A program made the translations under genes and the position numbers. A stretch of DNA of 64,000 nucleotides from JADKAV01 sp963818505 (GTDB lineage Bacteria; Actinomycetota; Actinomycetes; S36-B12; UBA10799). The notes beneath the pieces are model-generated. The model worked only from the letters and a program-made list of their open reading frames with translations, had not been told where the DNA came from and searched no databases. The stretch lies in the NCBI GenBank assembly GCA_963818505.1, contig CAWFSJ010000001.1, positions 186,001 to 250,000 on the forward strand, in the 5' to 3' direction. This document shows, in pieces, positions 16,814 to 25,920 of the stretch (the stretch's first letter is position 1; every line of letters begins with the position of its first letter).

Positions 16814-18577
16814 TCATCCTGCAGGAACCGCCGGACCCACTTCGACTGCCGATACGCAGACATCGTTGGCTCGTAGAACCAACACGTCGGGGCGCCCGTC
16901 TGCGGCGAAGTACACGGTGTGCTCGCCGGCAATCATAGGGAGGCGGATTGTGTCAGCTGCGACCTCAACGGTGGCCGATCCTGCAAGCTCGGCCGAATAG
17001 GACAACGCGTACATGGGCCAGTTGGGCTCCCTCGGTTCGGGTTGGCGCAGGGTGAGCTTCCCGTCCACAGGGACGCAGGAGCCGGAGAGGAGGAATGGTT
17101 CGCCGTCGACGGTCGCGGGCACGCGGTTGCCGTCGGTGTCCAGTATGGACGGGGCATCCGTCGAGGTGATCCAGTTGCCATCGATACCGACGAAGTCAAA
17201 CGTGTGTGCGGAGGTGTCCCATGGGTCCTCGTACACGAAGACATCGAACGCCCGGCGTGGCGAGGATGTGTTCAGCGTGGGTGCCGCAAGGCTTGCCTGC
17301 GCATTCTCAAGGTACTGCCTCGAAGGGCTACTGGGCACTGACTTGGCGTAGTTCACGTGGCTGATGCTCATGGACGCAAGGAGGATGGCTGCAGCAGTGA
17401 GGCATGCTCCTGCTGGTGGTTCGGCGCGACCTGGGCGATCGATGGGCAACGCGCTGGGGAGGTATGCGACCGCGAGGGTGGCTGCGAGCAGAGAAACGAT
17501 GCCGATTGCGTAGTAAGGGTTGCGCACAATACCGGGACCGTAGGTGGCCACTCTGGCGGCAGACAGGGACAGGATCATGACTGCGAAGACGACGGTGACC
17601 GGCCACCAGACGCGCCATCGTGCCCTGCGGCCGACAAGGACCAGAGCCCCGGCTGCCATGACCAATAGCAATGTCACCGGAAGCGTGTAGACACCGACAG
17701 GTGCCGCAGCCGCGTTCCAGGACCAGGGTCCCAGAAGGGTCATGGCGGGCAGTGCCTGGAAGGCCGTGATCAGCAGACTCTCGACGATGCTGTCGGTGGC
17801 TGCGCGATCCGCGGGGAGAGTCTGGTTTTCGACGGCCAAAGCCAGGTACAGCACCAAGTAGACAAACCCGATCGAGATGAGGCTCATCCAGAGCCCACGC
17901 GCTCGACGCCACGCCGACCCGATCGAGGCTAGGGGGCCTGCCGTCTCCCACCAGGCGGCCTGGACCGTGAACAGAAGCAGCGGGATGAGCAGGGACAACT
18001 GCGAGGCGAGAAGTCCGACCACCACAGCCCCGACCACGATGAACGGTCCACCACGGCCGCTTATCTGGTAGCGAAGATAGCCCCACAGGGCGATCGCTGT
18101 GGCCGCGAACAGCGCCGACATGTACACCGATGGCGCGGGCCACACGACCGCCGTCATCACGGCAGGAGCCCATGCGGCGACAAGGAAAGGCACGACGGCC
18201 TTCACCCGGGGGCCGACCAGCATTCGGATGCTGAGCCATGTGAAGGTGAGTCCGATCGTCGTGAGCGTCAATCCCACACACACCAGTGGCCACCATGGAG
18301 TTGGTCCGCCGATCGCCCGCGCAGCCCAGAAGAACGCCAGTCCAAGCGGCATGAGGTGGCTGCCATAGGGCACGAACAGATCCGTCAACCCGAACTCCGG
18401 CCTGCTGACCAGCGTCAGCAGCAGCCAGTCGTCACCTCGCAAATACGCCTGTGTGCTTACCGCGACGATCGCCGCAGCCCCGGTCAGGATCGCCAAGACG
18501 GCCAGGGTGTCAGCCAGGTTCCAGCGCTCGCGTCCCCGGGTCAAGGGCACCGGGACCCCTTGGGTGAACGTGGACAT
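16814..18577 (-). CDS. GT-C-like polytopic membrane protein with a two-cysteine C-terminal domain (paralogue 3)
   Basis: 587 residues from the ATG at 18577, preferred over the GTG at 18583 because a TAGGCT -10 element lies seven bases before the ATG. The post-helix-1 acidic motif is YLRGDDWLLL. About ten helices are followed by a C-terminal beta-rich domain with Cys in LSGSCVPVDG and NDVCVSAVEVG, 73 positions apart, as in paralogue 2. It faces the 15010 gene tail to tail. The three paralogues are diverged enough that only the motifs and the C-terminal pattern are obvious by eye. Confidence 0.7.
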   Translation of the reverse strand: MSTFTQGVPVPLTRGRERWNLADTLAVLAILTGAAAIVAVSTQAYLRGDDWLLLTLVSRPEFGLTDLFVPYGSHLMPLGLAFFWAARAIGGPTPWWPLVCVGLTLTTIGLTFTWLSIRMLVGPRVKAVVPFLVAAWAPAVMTAVVWPAPSVYMSALFAATAIALWGYLRYQISGRGGPFIVVGAVVVGLLASQLSLLIPLLLFTVQAAWWETAGPLASIGSAWRRARGLWMSLISIGFVYLVLYLALAVENQTLPADRAATDSIVESLLITAFQALPAMTLLGPWSWNAAAAPVGVYTLPVTLLLVMAAGALVLVGRRARWRVWWPVTVVFAVMILSLSAARVATYGPGIVRNPYYAIGIVSLLAATLAVAYLPSALPIDRPGRAEPPAGACLTAAAILLASMSISHVNYAKSVPSSPSRQYLENAQASLAAPTLNTSSPRRAFDVFVYEDPWDTSAHTFDFVGIDGNWITSTDAPSILDTDGNRVPATVDGEPFLLSGSCVPVDGKLTLRQPEPREPNWPMYALSYSAELAGSATVEVAADTIRLPMIAGEHTVYFAADGRPDVLVLRANDVCVSAVEVGPAVPAG

Positions 18578-18584
18578 CGCCACG

Positions 18585-18590
18585 AGCCTA
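18585..18590 (-). promoter_or_regulatory. Leaderless-type -10 element (TAGGCT) of GT-C-like paralogue 3
   Basis: On the minus strand TAGGCT is followed by seven bases and then ATG at 18577. No Shine-Dalgarno sequence is visible. Confidence 0.5.
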
Positions 18591-18669
18591 GTGCCTCACC
18601 CGGGCGCCGAGGAGGCCGACGAGGCGCCCGGGCTCGCTGCGGCAGCCCGTCGGGCGGCATCATGGCTGG

Positions 18670-18807
18670 ATGGACCCATCGTCTGACGGCACACCCGTGT
18701 GGTGCCGCGTGGTCGTCGGTCTGGCAGGGGTCGGTGTTGCACTGGGCTCGAAGGCCAACTCGGCGCTGACCACAGTGGGTCAGAACGACCCCACCGGCGC
18801 CGGCCTC
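18670..18807 (+). pseudogene. Decayed duplicate of the 5' end of the molybdopterin oxidoreductase gene
   Basis: The frame from the ATG at 18670 begins MDPSSDGTPV, continues with VALGSKANSAL and reaches NDPTG. This mirrors the intact gene at 21447 (MDQSSDGTPV, VALGSRANSAL, NDPTG). Nucleotide similarity starts upstream of the ATG: CATCATGGCTG occurs in both copies. Relative to the intact copy it has lost about nine bases in frame, and the twin-arginine pair has changed (GRRVV became WCRVV). Similarity stops near 18807, and the frame then runs into the acyltransferase gene. This is a gene remnant, not a functional protein. Confidence 0.75.
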
Positions 18808-18830
18808 CGAACTCGATCCGGACCATCTTC

Positions 18831-20852
18831 GTGTTGCAGGACCCGGCCAAAGGGCCTGAACCGTTGCTGAGCGAGAGTCCTGAGGAGCCGAAGAGAAACC
18901 TCGCCTACAACCCCGCGCTCGACGGTCTGCGGGCGGTTTCCGTTCTGGCCATCATGGTCTATCACGGTGGGACAAGCCTGGTGCAGGGCGGCTTCCTGGC
19001 AGTCGACATCTTCTTCGTGCTTTCAGGCTTCCTGATCACCACGCTTCTGCTGATCGAGTACGAGAACCAGGGCCGGATCGACTTGAAGGCCTTCTGGGGG
19101 GCACGGGCCCGGCGACTGTTGCCCGCCCTCTTCTTGGTGTTGGTGGCCGTGCTGCTCTACGGCGCCTTCCTGAGCGGGGAGGCGGCCAACGCCGTACGGC
19201 GAGACGCCCTGGCGACGTTGTTCTACGTCAGTAACTGGTGGTTCATCGTCTCGGGCAACTCCTACTTCGAGCAGTTCCAGGATCCTTCTCCGCTGACCCA
19301 CACTTGGACTCTGGCGATCGAGGAGCAGTGGTATCTGCTGCTCCCGATCGTGCTTGTGTTGCTTCTGCCCCGGCTTCGGTCACGGCGCGCACTTGCCATC
19401 GGCTTCGGCCTGCTGGCGCTCTTGTCAGCCATCGAGATGGCCTGGCTGTTCGACCCCGAGGTCGATCCTTCACGCGTGTACTACGGCACAGACACCCGAC
19501 TGCAGGCACTTCTCGTGGGGGCAACTGCGGCAGCGGTGCTCACCCCGGGAGTACTGGGTCGTCTGAAAGCCTCGGCCAAGTGGCTTGGACCGCTGGCTGC
19601 GCTATTGCTGCTGGGGTTCATGTTGATTGCCACCGACCGAGCCCAGTGGCTCTATCGCGGGGGCTTTCTGGTGATGGCGGCGGGTGTGGCGCTGTTGGTG
19701 GCCACCGTGACGGCGCATCCGAGCGGATGGACTGCCCGCGCGTTGTCCGTCGCCCCTTTGGTCTGGGTCGGGAAGATCTCGTACGGGCTGTACCTGTGGC
19801 ATTGGCCGGTCTACGTTCTGTTCAGTCCCGCGCGCGTCGGGATGCAGGGGATGTCCCTGCTTATCCTGCGCTTCTCGGTGACCTTCGCTATCGCGGCCCT
19901 GTCGTACTACCTGGTCGAGATGCCAATCCGGCGCGGCGGGCTCAATCGGTTGGGGTCGGGACAGCGCCTGGCGGTGGCAGTGGGTGCGCCCGTAGCGATC
20001 CTGGCCTTGATGGGGGCCACCGCCGCGACGACCAGACCCCCGGCGCCCGACTCCCTCGAGGCGATCCGGGACAGTGCCACAGCGGCGCCGACGGCCTCAC
20101 CCAGCACCACAGCGACGCAGCCGGATCAGGATGTGCGAGCGATCCTCGTCGGTGATTCGGTCGCCCTGTCGTTGTTTGCGGCCTTCCCCGGCGACATCCC
20201 GGGCTTCAGCGTGCTGCCGGGTACGGAGTTCGGTTGCGGGTTGGTGCCGTTCGAGGCTGCCGTTAACGGCACTCCCATGCCGTTCCGCCCCGAGTGCAAG
20301 GCCTGGGAGGAGCAGCGCGCCTCGCGTATCGCTGCCTCCGGTGCCAATCTCGGGGTGCTCTTCGCAGGGCCGTGGGAACAGTACGATCGTTGGATCGATG
20401 GGCGGGCGGTGCCTTTCACTGATCCGAAGTGGAAGGAGGAGACGGTCAATGCGTACGCCAGGGTCATCGCGGAAATGACGCCGGTGACCGAGCGCCAAGC
20501 CGTGGTGTTGAACACCTGCCACGGTGCGCCCGACATTGATCTGCCGGACGCGGCGCTCTACCAAGCTGGTCGCTTCCCCGCGGTGGTCAACGACCCAGCC
20601 AGAATCGCGGCCGTCAACGAGGCCGTCACCGAGGCGGTGCGCCGTTCGGGTCGCGACATCCCGATCATCGACCCCAATCCGTTCCTGTGCGACGCGGACG
20701 CATACCGGTCGACCATCGACGGTGTGCAGATGCACACCGACGGGGTCCACTTCACAGAGCAGGGAGCGGGGCTCTACTGGGAGTGGCTGGGGCCCAGGCT
20801 GCTCAAGGCCGGTCGAGAAGACGTGGCCACGCCCTCTCCACCTGCTCCCTGA
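18831..20852 (+). CDS. Acyltransferase-3/SGNH fusion (OafA-like), second copy
   Basis: 673 residues from GTG 18831. The frame is open back to 18699, but that part overlaps the oxidoreductase remnant and reads as Arg-rich nonsense, so a downstream start is chosen; TTG 18834 or TTG 18864 are alternatives. Residues 25-400 form the membrane acyltransferase-3 domain (PALDGLRAVSVLAIMVYH, FLAVDIFFVLSGFL, HTWTLAIEEQWYLL). The C-terminal SGNH domain has LVGDSVALSL and DGVHFTEQG. It has the same architecture as the protein at 11176. The 3' end overlaps convergent coaE by 50 bases. Confidence 0.85.
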   Translation: MLQDPAKGPEPLLSESPEEPKRNLAYNPALDGLRAVSVLAIMVYHGGTSLVQGGFLAVDIFFVLSGFLITTLLLIEYENQGRIDLKAFWGARARRLLPALFLVLVAVLLYGAFLSGEAANAVRRDALATLFYVSNWWFIVSGNSYFEQFQDPSPLTHTWTLAIEEQWYLLLPIVLVLLLPRLRSRRALAIGFGLLALLSAIEMAWLFDPEVDPSRVYYGTDTRLQALLVGATAAAVLTPGVLGRLKASAKWLGPLAALLLLGFMLIATDRAQWLYRGGFLVMAAGVALLVATVTAHPSGWTARALSVAPLVWVGKISYGLYLWHWPVYVLFSPARVGMQGMSLLILRFSVTFAIAALSYYLVEMPIRRGGLNRLGSGQRLAVAVGAPVAILALMGATAATTRPPAPDSLEAIRDSATAAPTASPSTTATQPDQDVRAILVGDSVALSLFAAFPGDIPGFSVLPGTEFGCGLVPFEAAVNGTPMPFRPECKAWEEQRASRIAASGANLGVLFAGPWEQYDRWIDGRAVPFTDPKWKEETVNAYARVIAEMTPVTERQAVVLNTCHGAPDIDLPDAALYQAGRFPAVVNDPARIAAVNEAVTEAVRRSGRDIPIIDPNPFLCDADAYRSTIDGVQMHTDGVHFTEQGAGLYWEWLGPRLLKAGREDVATPSPPAP

Positions 20853-21393
20853 GGTGCTCCAGAGTGCCGCCGTTGTCGATCACGACGTCCGCGATCGACA
20901 GGCGTTGCTCGCGGGGCGCCTGAGCAGCGATGCGTGCTCGGGCATCCTCCTGCGACAGACCACGCTCGACCAGACGGGCCACGCGCAGTTCATCCGGGGC
21001 ATCCACCACCACGACGAGGTCGTAGGCGCCCTGCAACTCCAGTTCCGCAAGCAGCGGTACATCGTGGATGAGCACCGAGTCTTCAGGGACCGCAGCCATG
21101 AGTTCGGCTGTGCGAGCGGCGATGCGAGGGTGAGTGATCGCGTTGAGCCGGGCGCGTGCGGAATCGTCGGTGAAGACGAGTTGGGCCAGCGCCGCCCGGT
21201 CCAGTTCACCAGCGGGGGTGATGATCCCGTGCCCGAACTCCTCGACGAGGGCGTGGAGTGCCGGCGTGCCCACTGCGACGACCTCGCGCGCGATTGCGTC
21301 CGCGTCGATTACGGTCGCACCGAAGCTTGCGAACATCGCGGAGACGGTCGACTTCCCCGAACCGATGCCGCCTGTCAGGCCCACGCGCCGCAT
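20803..21393 (-). CDS. coaE: Dephospho-CoA kinase
   Basis: 196 residues. It phosphorylates the ribose 3'-OH of dephospho-CoA, the last step of coenzyme A synthesis, in the cytoplasm. The P-loop GLTGGIGSGKS is at residues 5-15, followed by the DADAIAREV segment and the THPRIAAR motif of the family. Length is normal for the single-domain form, without the C-terminal GrpB-like extension seen in mycobacteria. The ATG at 21393 is preceded at six bases by TACCCT, so the transcript is probably leaderless. Confidence 0.95.
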   Translation of the reverse strand: MRRVGLTGGIGSGKSTVSAMFASFGATVIDADAIAREVVAVGTPALHALVEEFGHGIITPAGELDRAALAQLVFTDDSARARLNAITHPRIAARTAELMAAVPEDSVLIHDVPLLAELELQGAYDLVVVVDAPDELRVARLVERGLSQEDARARIAAQAPREQRLSIADVVIDNGGTLEHLREQVERAWPRLLDRP

Positions 21394-21399
21394 GATCCG

Positions 21400-21405
21400 A
21401 GGGTA
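21400..21405 (-). promoter_or_regulatory. Leaderless-type -10 element (TACCCT) of coaE
   Basis: On the minus strand TACCCT is followed by six bases and then the coaE ATG at 21393, without a Shine-Dalgarno sequence. Confidence 0.55.
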
Positions 21406-21446
21406 GTGCTGATGACAGGTTCATTTCGTGGGCGCATCATGGCTGA

Positions 21447-22151
21447 ATGGACCAATCCTCCGACGGCACACCCGTGGGGCGCCGCGTGGTCCTCGGGCTG
21501 CTGGGCCTGGCAGGGCTCGGTGTTGCGCTCGGTTCGAGGGCCAACTCCGCCTTGAACGCTGTCGCCGCCAACGACCCGACCGGACTGACGGGCCTGATCC
21601 CGGGCGGCGGGAGGTTCCGCTTCTATTCCGTGGCCGGATCCGTCGAGGAAATCCCAGCGAACGCATACCGGCTGCGGGTCGACGGCGAGGTCGAACGGCC
21701 GATGGACTTCTCCTTCGCTGACCTGTCCGCCATGCCGCAGACCAGGCTGGTCAAGGACGTGCAGTGCGTGACCGGGTGGCGCGTGCCCGCAGTCGAATGG
21801 AGCGGAGTCCTGCTCTGCGACCTCCTGCGGGAGGTGAGGCTTCGTGAGAGCGGAGCAGCACTGGAGTTCGGATCCTCCGATGGGGTCTACACCGAGTCGC
21901 TGACTTTGGAGCAGGCGATGCGCCCCGACGTGCTGATCGCTACCACCATGGACGGGCAGCCGGTTACGAACGACCACGGTGGACCGGTGCGTTTGTACGT
22001 TGCGCCCATGTACTTCTACAAGTCCCTGAAGTGGCTCGACCGGATCACCGTGACAACTGAGGTGGTTCCCGGTTACTGGGAGGAACTCGGCTACGACGTC
22101 GACGCCTGGGTTGGGGGGTCGAATGGCCGGGACGACACACCAACCGCCTGA
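21447..22151 (+). CDS. Molybdopterin-dependent oxidoreductase (sulfite oxidase/MsrP-like fold)
   Basis: 234 residues. The N-terminus TPVGRRVVLGLLGLAGLG is a twin-arginine (Tat) signal or anchor, so the folded cofactor enzyme is exported. The core shows DLSAMPQTRLVKDVQCVTGWRV, in which the Cys is the expected molybdenum ligand. GGPVRLYVAPMYFYKSLKWLDRI is the other conserved block of this fold. The substrate is unknown; related MsrP enzymes repair methionine sulfoxide. The next gene overlaps by 29 bases and encodes a membrane cytochrome, its likely electron donor. A decayed copy of its 5' end is at 18670. Confidence 0.85.
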   Translation: MDQSSDGTPVGRRVVLGLLGLAGLGVALGSRANSALNAVAANDPTGLTGLIPGGGRFRFYSVAGSVEEIPANAYRLRVDGEVERPMDFSFADLSAMPQTRLVKDVQCVTGWRVPAVEWSGVLLCDLLREVRLRESGAALEFGSSDGVYTESLTLEQAMRPDVLIATTMDGQPVTNDHGGPVRLYVAPMYFYKSLKWLDRITVTTEVVPGYWEELGYDVDAWVGGSNGRDDTPTA

Positions 22152-22737
22152 TGTGCGGCGGCGTTTCACGCGCGGAGAACGGTGGTTGCACGCGAGTTTC
22201 GGTGCGGTGATGGGGGTGCTGATCGTGACGGCAGCACTTCTGTACGTCGACCCCTTGAGTCAACTTGTCGGCAGACGCGCGCTGTTGGCGGGCATCCACT
22301 TCTGGGCGGGTCTGCTGCTGCCGATCCCGCTGTTCTTCGCAGTGCTGCTGTCCCAGGGTTTTCGTGGGGACGCCGCGCGCCTCAACCGCTTCCAACCCCA
22401 TGACTGGGTGTGGCTGCGCCGCGCGTTGCGCCTGGACACGTCGGGGCCTTCGGGGAAGTTCAACGCCGGCCAGAAGTTGAACAGCGCGTTCGTGCTGGGC
22501 GCGACGATCGTGATGTTCGTGACCGGGCTGATGCTGCATTTCTTCGAGCCTCTGCCCGACACGGTCCGCACCGGTGCCACCTTCGTGCACGACATGTTCG
22601 CCCTTGCGGTCGTGGTCATGGGGGTGGGGCACATCTGGATGGCTTGGAACGACCCGCAGTCCCGGCTTGGTCTGCGCACGGGATTTGTGAGCCGTGATTG
22701 GGCCAGGCGAAAGCACCCCCTGTGGGAGGATTCGTGA
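22123..22737 (+). CDS. Cytochrome b/b6-type membrane subunit (electron donor to the Mo oxidoreductase)
   Basis: 204 residues from the ATG at 22123, which has a GGGGGG tract just upstream; an in-frame TTG at 22111 is the alternative. Four transmembrane helices are visible (about residues 22-42, 52-75, 120-142 and 155-172). His residues sit in ERWLHASF, GIHFWAGLL, FVHDMFA and GVGHIWMAW, as expected for a di-heme cytochrome b of the formate-dehydrogenase gamma or MsrQ-like type. The overlap with the Tat-exported oxidoreductase indicates a coupled pair passing electrons from the quinone pool. Confidence 0.82.
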   Translation: MAGTTHQPPDVRRRFTRGERWLHASFGAVMGVLIVTAALLYVDPLSQLVGRRALLAGIHFWAGLLLPIPLFFAVLLSQGFRGDAARLNRFQPHDWVWLRRALRLDTSGPSGKFNAGQKLNSAFVLGATIVMFVTGLMLHFFEPLPDTVRTGATFVHDMFALAVVVMGVGHIWMAWNDPQSRLGLRTGFVSRDWARRKHPLWEDS

Positions 22738-22756
22738 CCGCAGACGCGTCTTGGGC

Positions 22757-22780
22757 GGCGGGAATCGGGGGTGTCCCGCC
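22757..22780 (+). terminator. Hairpin between the cytochrome gene and uvrB
   Basis: GGCGGGA (22757-22763) pairs perfectly with TCCCGCC (22774-22780), with a ten-base loop. It lies just upstream of the uvrB -10 element and probably ends the oxidoreductase operon. Confidence 0.6.
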
Positions 22781-22798
22781 CTTGTCGCAACCCCGACG

Positions 22799-22804
22799 TA
22801 GCGT
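22799..22804 (+). promoter_or_regulatory. Leaderless-type -10 element (TAGCGT) of uvrB
   Basis: TAGCGT is followed by six bases and then the uvrB ATG at 22811. No mycobacterial-type LexA box was found nearby. Confidence 0.6.
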
Positions 22805-22810
22805 AGGGAC

Positions 22811-24913
22811 ATGGCTCGACCCGTCACAGATCTTCAGCGCACCGTCGCGCCGTTTCGTGTGGTCAGTGAGTACCAACCGGCCGGCGACCAGCCAGCGGCC
22901 ATCGAGGAGATCTCCCGGCGAATCGGGGCGGGTGCGCAAGACGTCGTGCTGCTCGGCGCCACCGGCACGGGCAAGAGCGCTACGACGGCGTGGATCGTCG
23001 AGAAGTTGCAGCGGCCGACCCTGGTGATGGCGCCGAACAAGACCCTCGCCGCACAGCTTGCCAACGAGTTCCGGGAACTCATGCCCGACAACGCGGTGGA
23101 GTACTTCGTCAGTTACTACGACTATTACCAACCCGAGGCCTACATCCCGCAGACCGACACCTTCATCGAGAAGGACAGCTCGGTCAACCAGGAGGTCGAG
23201 CGGCTTCGGCACAGCGCCACAAACAGCTTGCTGACCCGCCGCGACGTGATCGTGGTGGCCACCGTCAGCGCGATCTACGGCCTCGGGACGCCGCAAGAGT
23301 ACGTGGATCGGATGCTTCGGTTGCGGGTCGGCGACGAGGTCGACCGGGACTCCATGTTGCGCCGGCTTGTGCAGATCCAGTACGCGCGCAACGACCTGTC
23401 CTTCACCCGCGGGACTTTCCGGGTACGCGGAGACACGGTAGAGGTCTTCCCGATGTACGAGGAGCACCCGGTGCGCATCGAGCTTTTCGGCGACGAGGTC
23501 GAGCGACTGATGACGTTGCACCCCGTGACCGGTGAGATCCTGACCGAGGACAACGAGCTCTATGTGTTCCCCGCGACTCACTACGTGGCGGGCCCGGAGC
23601 GTATGAACCGCGCGATCGTGGGTATCGAACAGGAACTGCAGGACAGACTGGCTGAGTTGGATCGATCCAATCACCAACTCGAGGCCCAGCGACTACGGAT
23701 GCGGACGCAGTACGACGTGGAGATGATGCAGCAGGTCGGTTTCTGCAACGGCATCGAGAACTACTCCCGGCACGTCGACGGTCGCGCCCCCGGGTCTGCA
23801 CCGAACTGCCTTCTGGACTACTTCCCGGAGGACTTCCTGCTCGTCATCGACGAGTCGCATGTGACCGTGCCGCAGATCGGGGGCATGTACGAGGGCGACA
23901 TGAGCCGTAAGCGCAACCTGGTCGAACACGGGTTCCGCCTTCCGAGCGCGATGGACAACCGGCCCCTGCGTTGGGAAGAGTTCGTCGAACGGATCGGCCA
24001 GACGCTGTACCTGTCGGCCACCCCCGGTCCCTACGAGTTGAGCCGGGTGGGCGGCGACGTCGTCGAGCAGGTTATCCGGCCTACGGGGCTGATAGACCCG
24101 GAGATCATCCTCAAGCCGACTCGTGGGCAGATCGATGACCTGATGACCGAGATCAACGCCCGGGCGCAGCGCGACGAACGGGTGCTGGTGACCACTCTCA
24201 CGAAGAAGATGGCCGAGGATCTCACCGACTACCTGTTGGAGAACGGTGTGCGGGTGCGGTACCTGCACTCCGAGGTGGATACTCTGCGTCGGGTGGAACT
24301 GCTACGGGAACTGCGTCTGGGCGAGTTCGACGTGCTGGTGGGCATCAACCTGCTGCGCGAGGGCCTGGACCTGCCCGAGGTGAGTCTCGTCAGCATCCTG
24401 GATGCCGACAAGGAAGGGTTCCTGCGTTCTCAGCGCAGCCTTATCCAGACCATCGGTCGCGCCGCGCGTAACGTCTCCGGGCAGGTGCACATGTACGCGG
24501 ACACCATCACCGACTCGATGCGCACGGCGATCGACGAGACCAACCGGCGAAGGGCGAAGCAGGTCGCCTACAACACCGAACGAGGGCTGGACCCGCAGCC
24601 CATCCGCAAGAAGATCGCCGACATCACCGACCTGCTGGCTCGAGAGGACGCCGACACCAAAGAGCTGCTCGCCGGGTCCGGACGAGGTCTGAGCAGGGGA
24701 GTGGGCCCCAAGGCCGCGGCCGCAGACATCGGCCGTCATGCCGGCACATTGGCCTCGATGCCCGCCCAGGACCTCACGGATCTGATCGAACAACTCACCG
24801 CGGCCATGCACAATGCGGCCGAGGAACTGCAGTTCGAGGTAGCTGCCCGTTACCGCGATGAGATCGGTGAGTTGAAGAAGGAGTTACGGGGCATGCAGGA
24901 CGCGAGTTCGTGA
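22811..24913 (+). CDS. uvrB: Excinuclease ABC subunit B
   Basis: 700 residues. UvrB is the damage-verifying helicase of nucleotide excision repair. It receives the lesion from UvrA and recruits UvrC. Walker A is GATGTGKSA (about 49-57). The beta-hairpin [21 protein letters not shown] region, which clamps DNA, is intact, and DESH is the Walker B box. The C-terminal UVR domain (residues about 660-695, [17 protein letters not shown]) contacts UvrC. The gene is preceded by a leaderless-type promoter and overlaps terC by GTGA, so the two are probably co-translated. Confidence 0.98.
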   Translation: MARPVTDLQRTVAPFRVVSEYQPAGDQPAAIEEISRRIGAGAQDVVLLGATGTGKSATTAWIVEKLQRPTLVMAPNKTLAAQLANEFRELMPDNAVEYFVSYYDYYQPEAYIPQTDTFIEKDSSVNQEVERLRHSATNSLLTRRDVIVVATVSAIYGLGTPQEYVDRMLRLRVGDEVDRDSMLRRLVQIQYARNDLSFTRGTFRVRGDTVEVFPMYEEHPVRIELFGDEVERLMTLHPVTGEILTEDNELYVFPATHYVAGPERMNRAIVGIEQELQDRLAELDRSNHQLEAQRLRMRTQYDVEMMQQVGFCNGIENYSRHVDGRAPGSAPNCLLDYFPEDFLLVIDESHVTVPQIGGMYEGDMSRKRNLVEHGFRLPSAMDNRPLRWEEFVERIGQTLYLSATPGPYELSRVGGDVVEQVIRPTGLIDPEIILKPTRGQIDDLMTEINARAQRDERVLVTTLTKKMAEDLTDYLLENGVRVRYLHSEVDTLRRVELLRELRLGEFDVLVGINLLREGLDLPEVSLVSILDADKEGFLRSQRSLIQTIGRAARNVSGQVHMYADTITDSMRTAIDETNRRRAKQVAYNTERGLDPQPIRKKIADITDLLAREDADTKELLAGSGRGLSRGVGPKAAAADIGRHAGTLASMPAQDLTDLIEQLTAAMHNAAEELQFEVAARYRDEIGELKKELRGMQDASS

Positions 24914-25902
24914 CCGTTCCCGGCTGGCTCTGGGCCGGCACGATCGTGTTGTTCGTGGTTCTGTTCACGCTCGACTTCCTGATCGTCGGCCGACGGCCTC
25001 ACGTTCCGAAGACCCCGGAACTGCTGCGCTGGCTCGGGCTCTTCGTCGGCTGTGCCATAGCGTTCGGGCTCTTTTTGGGCTGGCAGTTCGGCGGTGACAT
25101 CGGCGTGCAGTTCTTCGCCGGCTGGCTCACCGAGTACTCATTGAGCGTCGACAACCTGTTCGTGTTCGTGCTGATCATGTCGCGGTTCTACGTCCCCCGA
25201 CATCTGCAGCAGTACGTGCTCATGTGGGGCATCGTGATCGCGTTGATTCTCCGAGGGATCTTCATCGCCCTCGGTGCGGCGATCATCGCCCAGTTCTCCT
25301 GGGTCTTCTACATCTTCGGGTTCTTCCTGATCCTCACTGCAGTGCGTCTGGCCACGCACGGCGAGGACGATGACGAAGAGTACAAAGAGAACTTCATAGT
25401 TCGTACGGTTGCCCGGATCGTACCCGTGGCCCAGGATTTCGACGGGACACGGATGCGGACCGTCATAGACGGCAAACGCATGTTCACACCCATGCTCGTG
25501 GTTCTGATCGCCATCGGCACCACGGATGTCCTGTTCGCCTTGGACAGCATCCCGGCGATCTTCGGGCTCACCCAGATCCCCTTCATCGTCTTCACGGCCA
25601 ACGTGTTCGCCCTGATGGGTCTGCGGCAGTTGTTCTTCTTGCTGGGCAATCTTCTGGATCGGCTGGTCTTCCTGGGTCTTGGCCTTTCAGCCGTGCTGGG
25701 CTTCATTGGTGTGAAGCTGATTCTTGAGGCCATGCACGAGAACTCCTTGCCGTTCCTCAACGGCGGAGAGCCGTTCGACGTGCCGGTGATCTCGAACTGG
25801 GTGAGTCTGGCGGTAATCGTCGTCATCCTGTCGGTGACTGTGGTCGCAAGCCTGGTGCATGAACGCATCGTGACCAACCGGGGTGCCGATCAGCAGGGAT
25901 GA
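24910..25902 (+). CDS. TerC/Alx family integral membrane protein
   Basis: 330 residues, GTG start overlapping the uvrB stop. About nine transmembrane helices. The two TerC repeats carry acidic membrane motifs [16 protein letters not shown] and [14 protein letters not shown], which bind metal in the family. TerC/Alx proteins are linked to Mn(II) efflux and metal homeostasis, and were first named for tellurite resistance. No other ter genes are present, so tellurite resistance should not be assumed. Its coupling to uvrB is positional; I know of no functional reason for it. Confidence 0.9.
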   Translation: MTVPGWLWAGTIVLFVVLFTLDFLIVGRRPHVPKTPELLRWLGLFVGCAIAFGLFLGWQFGGDIGVQFFAGWLTEYSLSVDNLFVFVLIMSRFYVPRHLQQYVLMWGIVIALILRGIFIALGAAIIAQFSWVFYIFGFFLILTAVRLATHGEDDDEEYKENFIVRTVARIVPVAQDFDGTRMRTVIDGKRMFTPMLVVLIAIGTTDVLFALDSIPAIFGLTQIPFIVFTANVFALMGLRQLFFLLGNLLDRLVFLGLGLSAVLGFIGVKLILEAMHENSLPFLNGGEPFDVPVISNWVSLAVIVVILSVTVVASLVHERIVTNRGADQQG

Positions 25903-25907
25903 ACCCC

Positions 25908-25913
25908 TACACT
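25908..25913 (+). promoter_or_regulatory. Leaderless-type -10 element (TACACT) of the CLC gene
   Basis: TACACT is followed by seven bases and then GTG at 25921; there is no Shine-Dalgarno sequence. It begins six bases after the terC stop. Confidence 0.5.
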
Positions 25914-25920
25914 CTCGTGC

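Noticed and set aside
18699..18830. Upstream extension of the second OafA-SGNH protein
   Set aside because: The extension overlaps the oxidoreductase remnant in a different frame and is Arg-rich without a membrane helix.
24910..25902. Tellurite resistance from the TerC annotation
   Set aside because: No other ter genes are present, and TerC/Alx proteins are better linked to manganese homeostasis.
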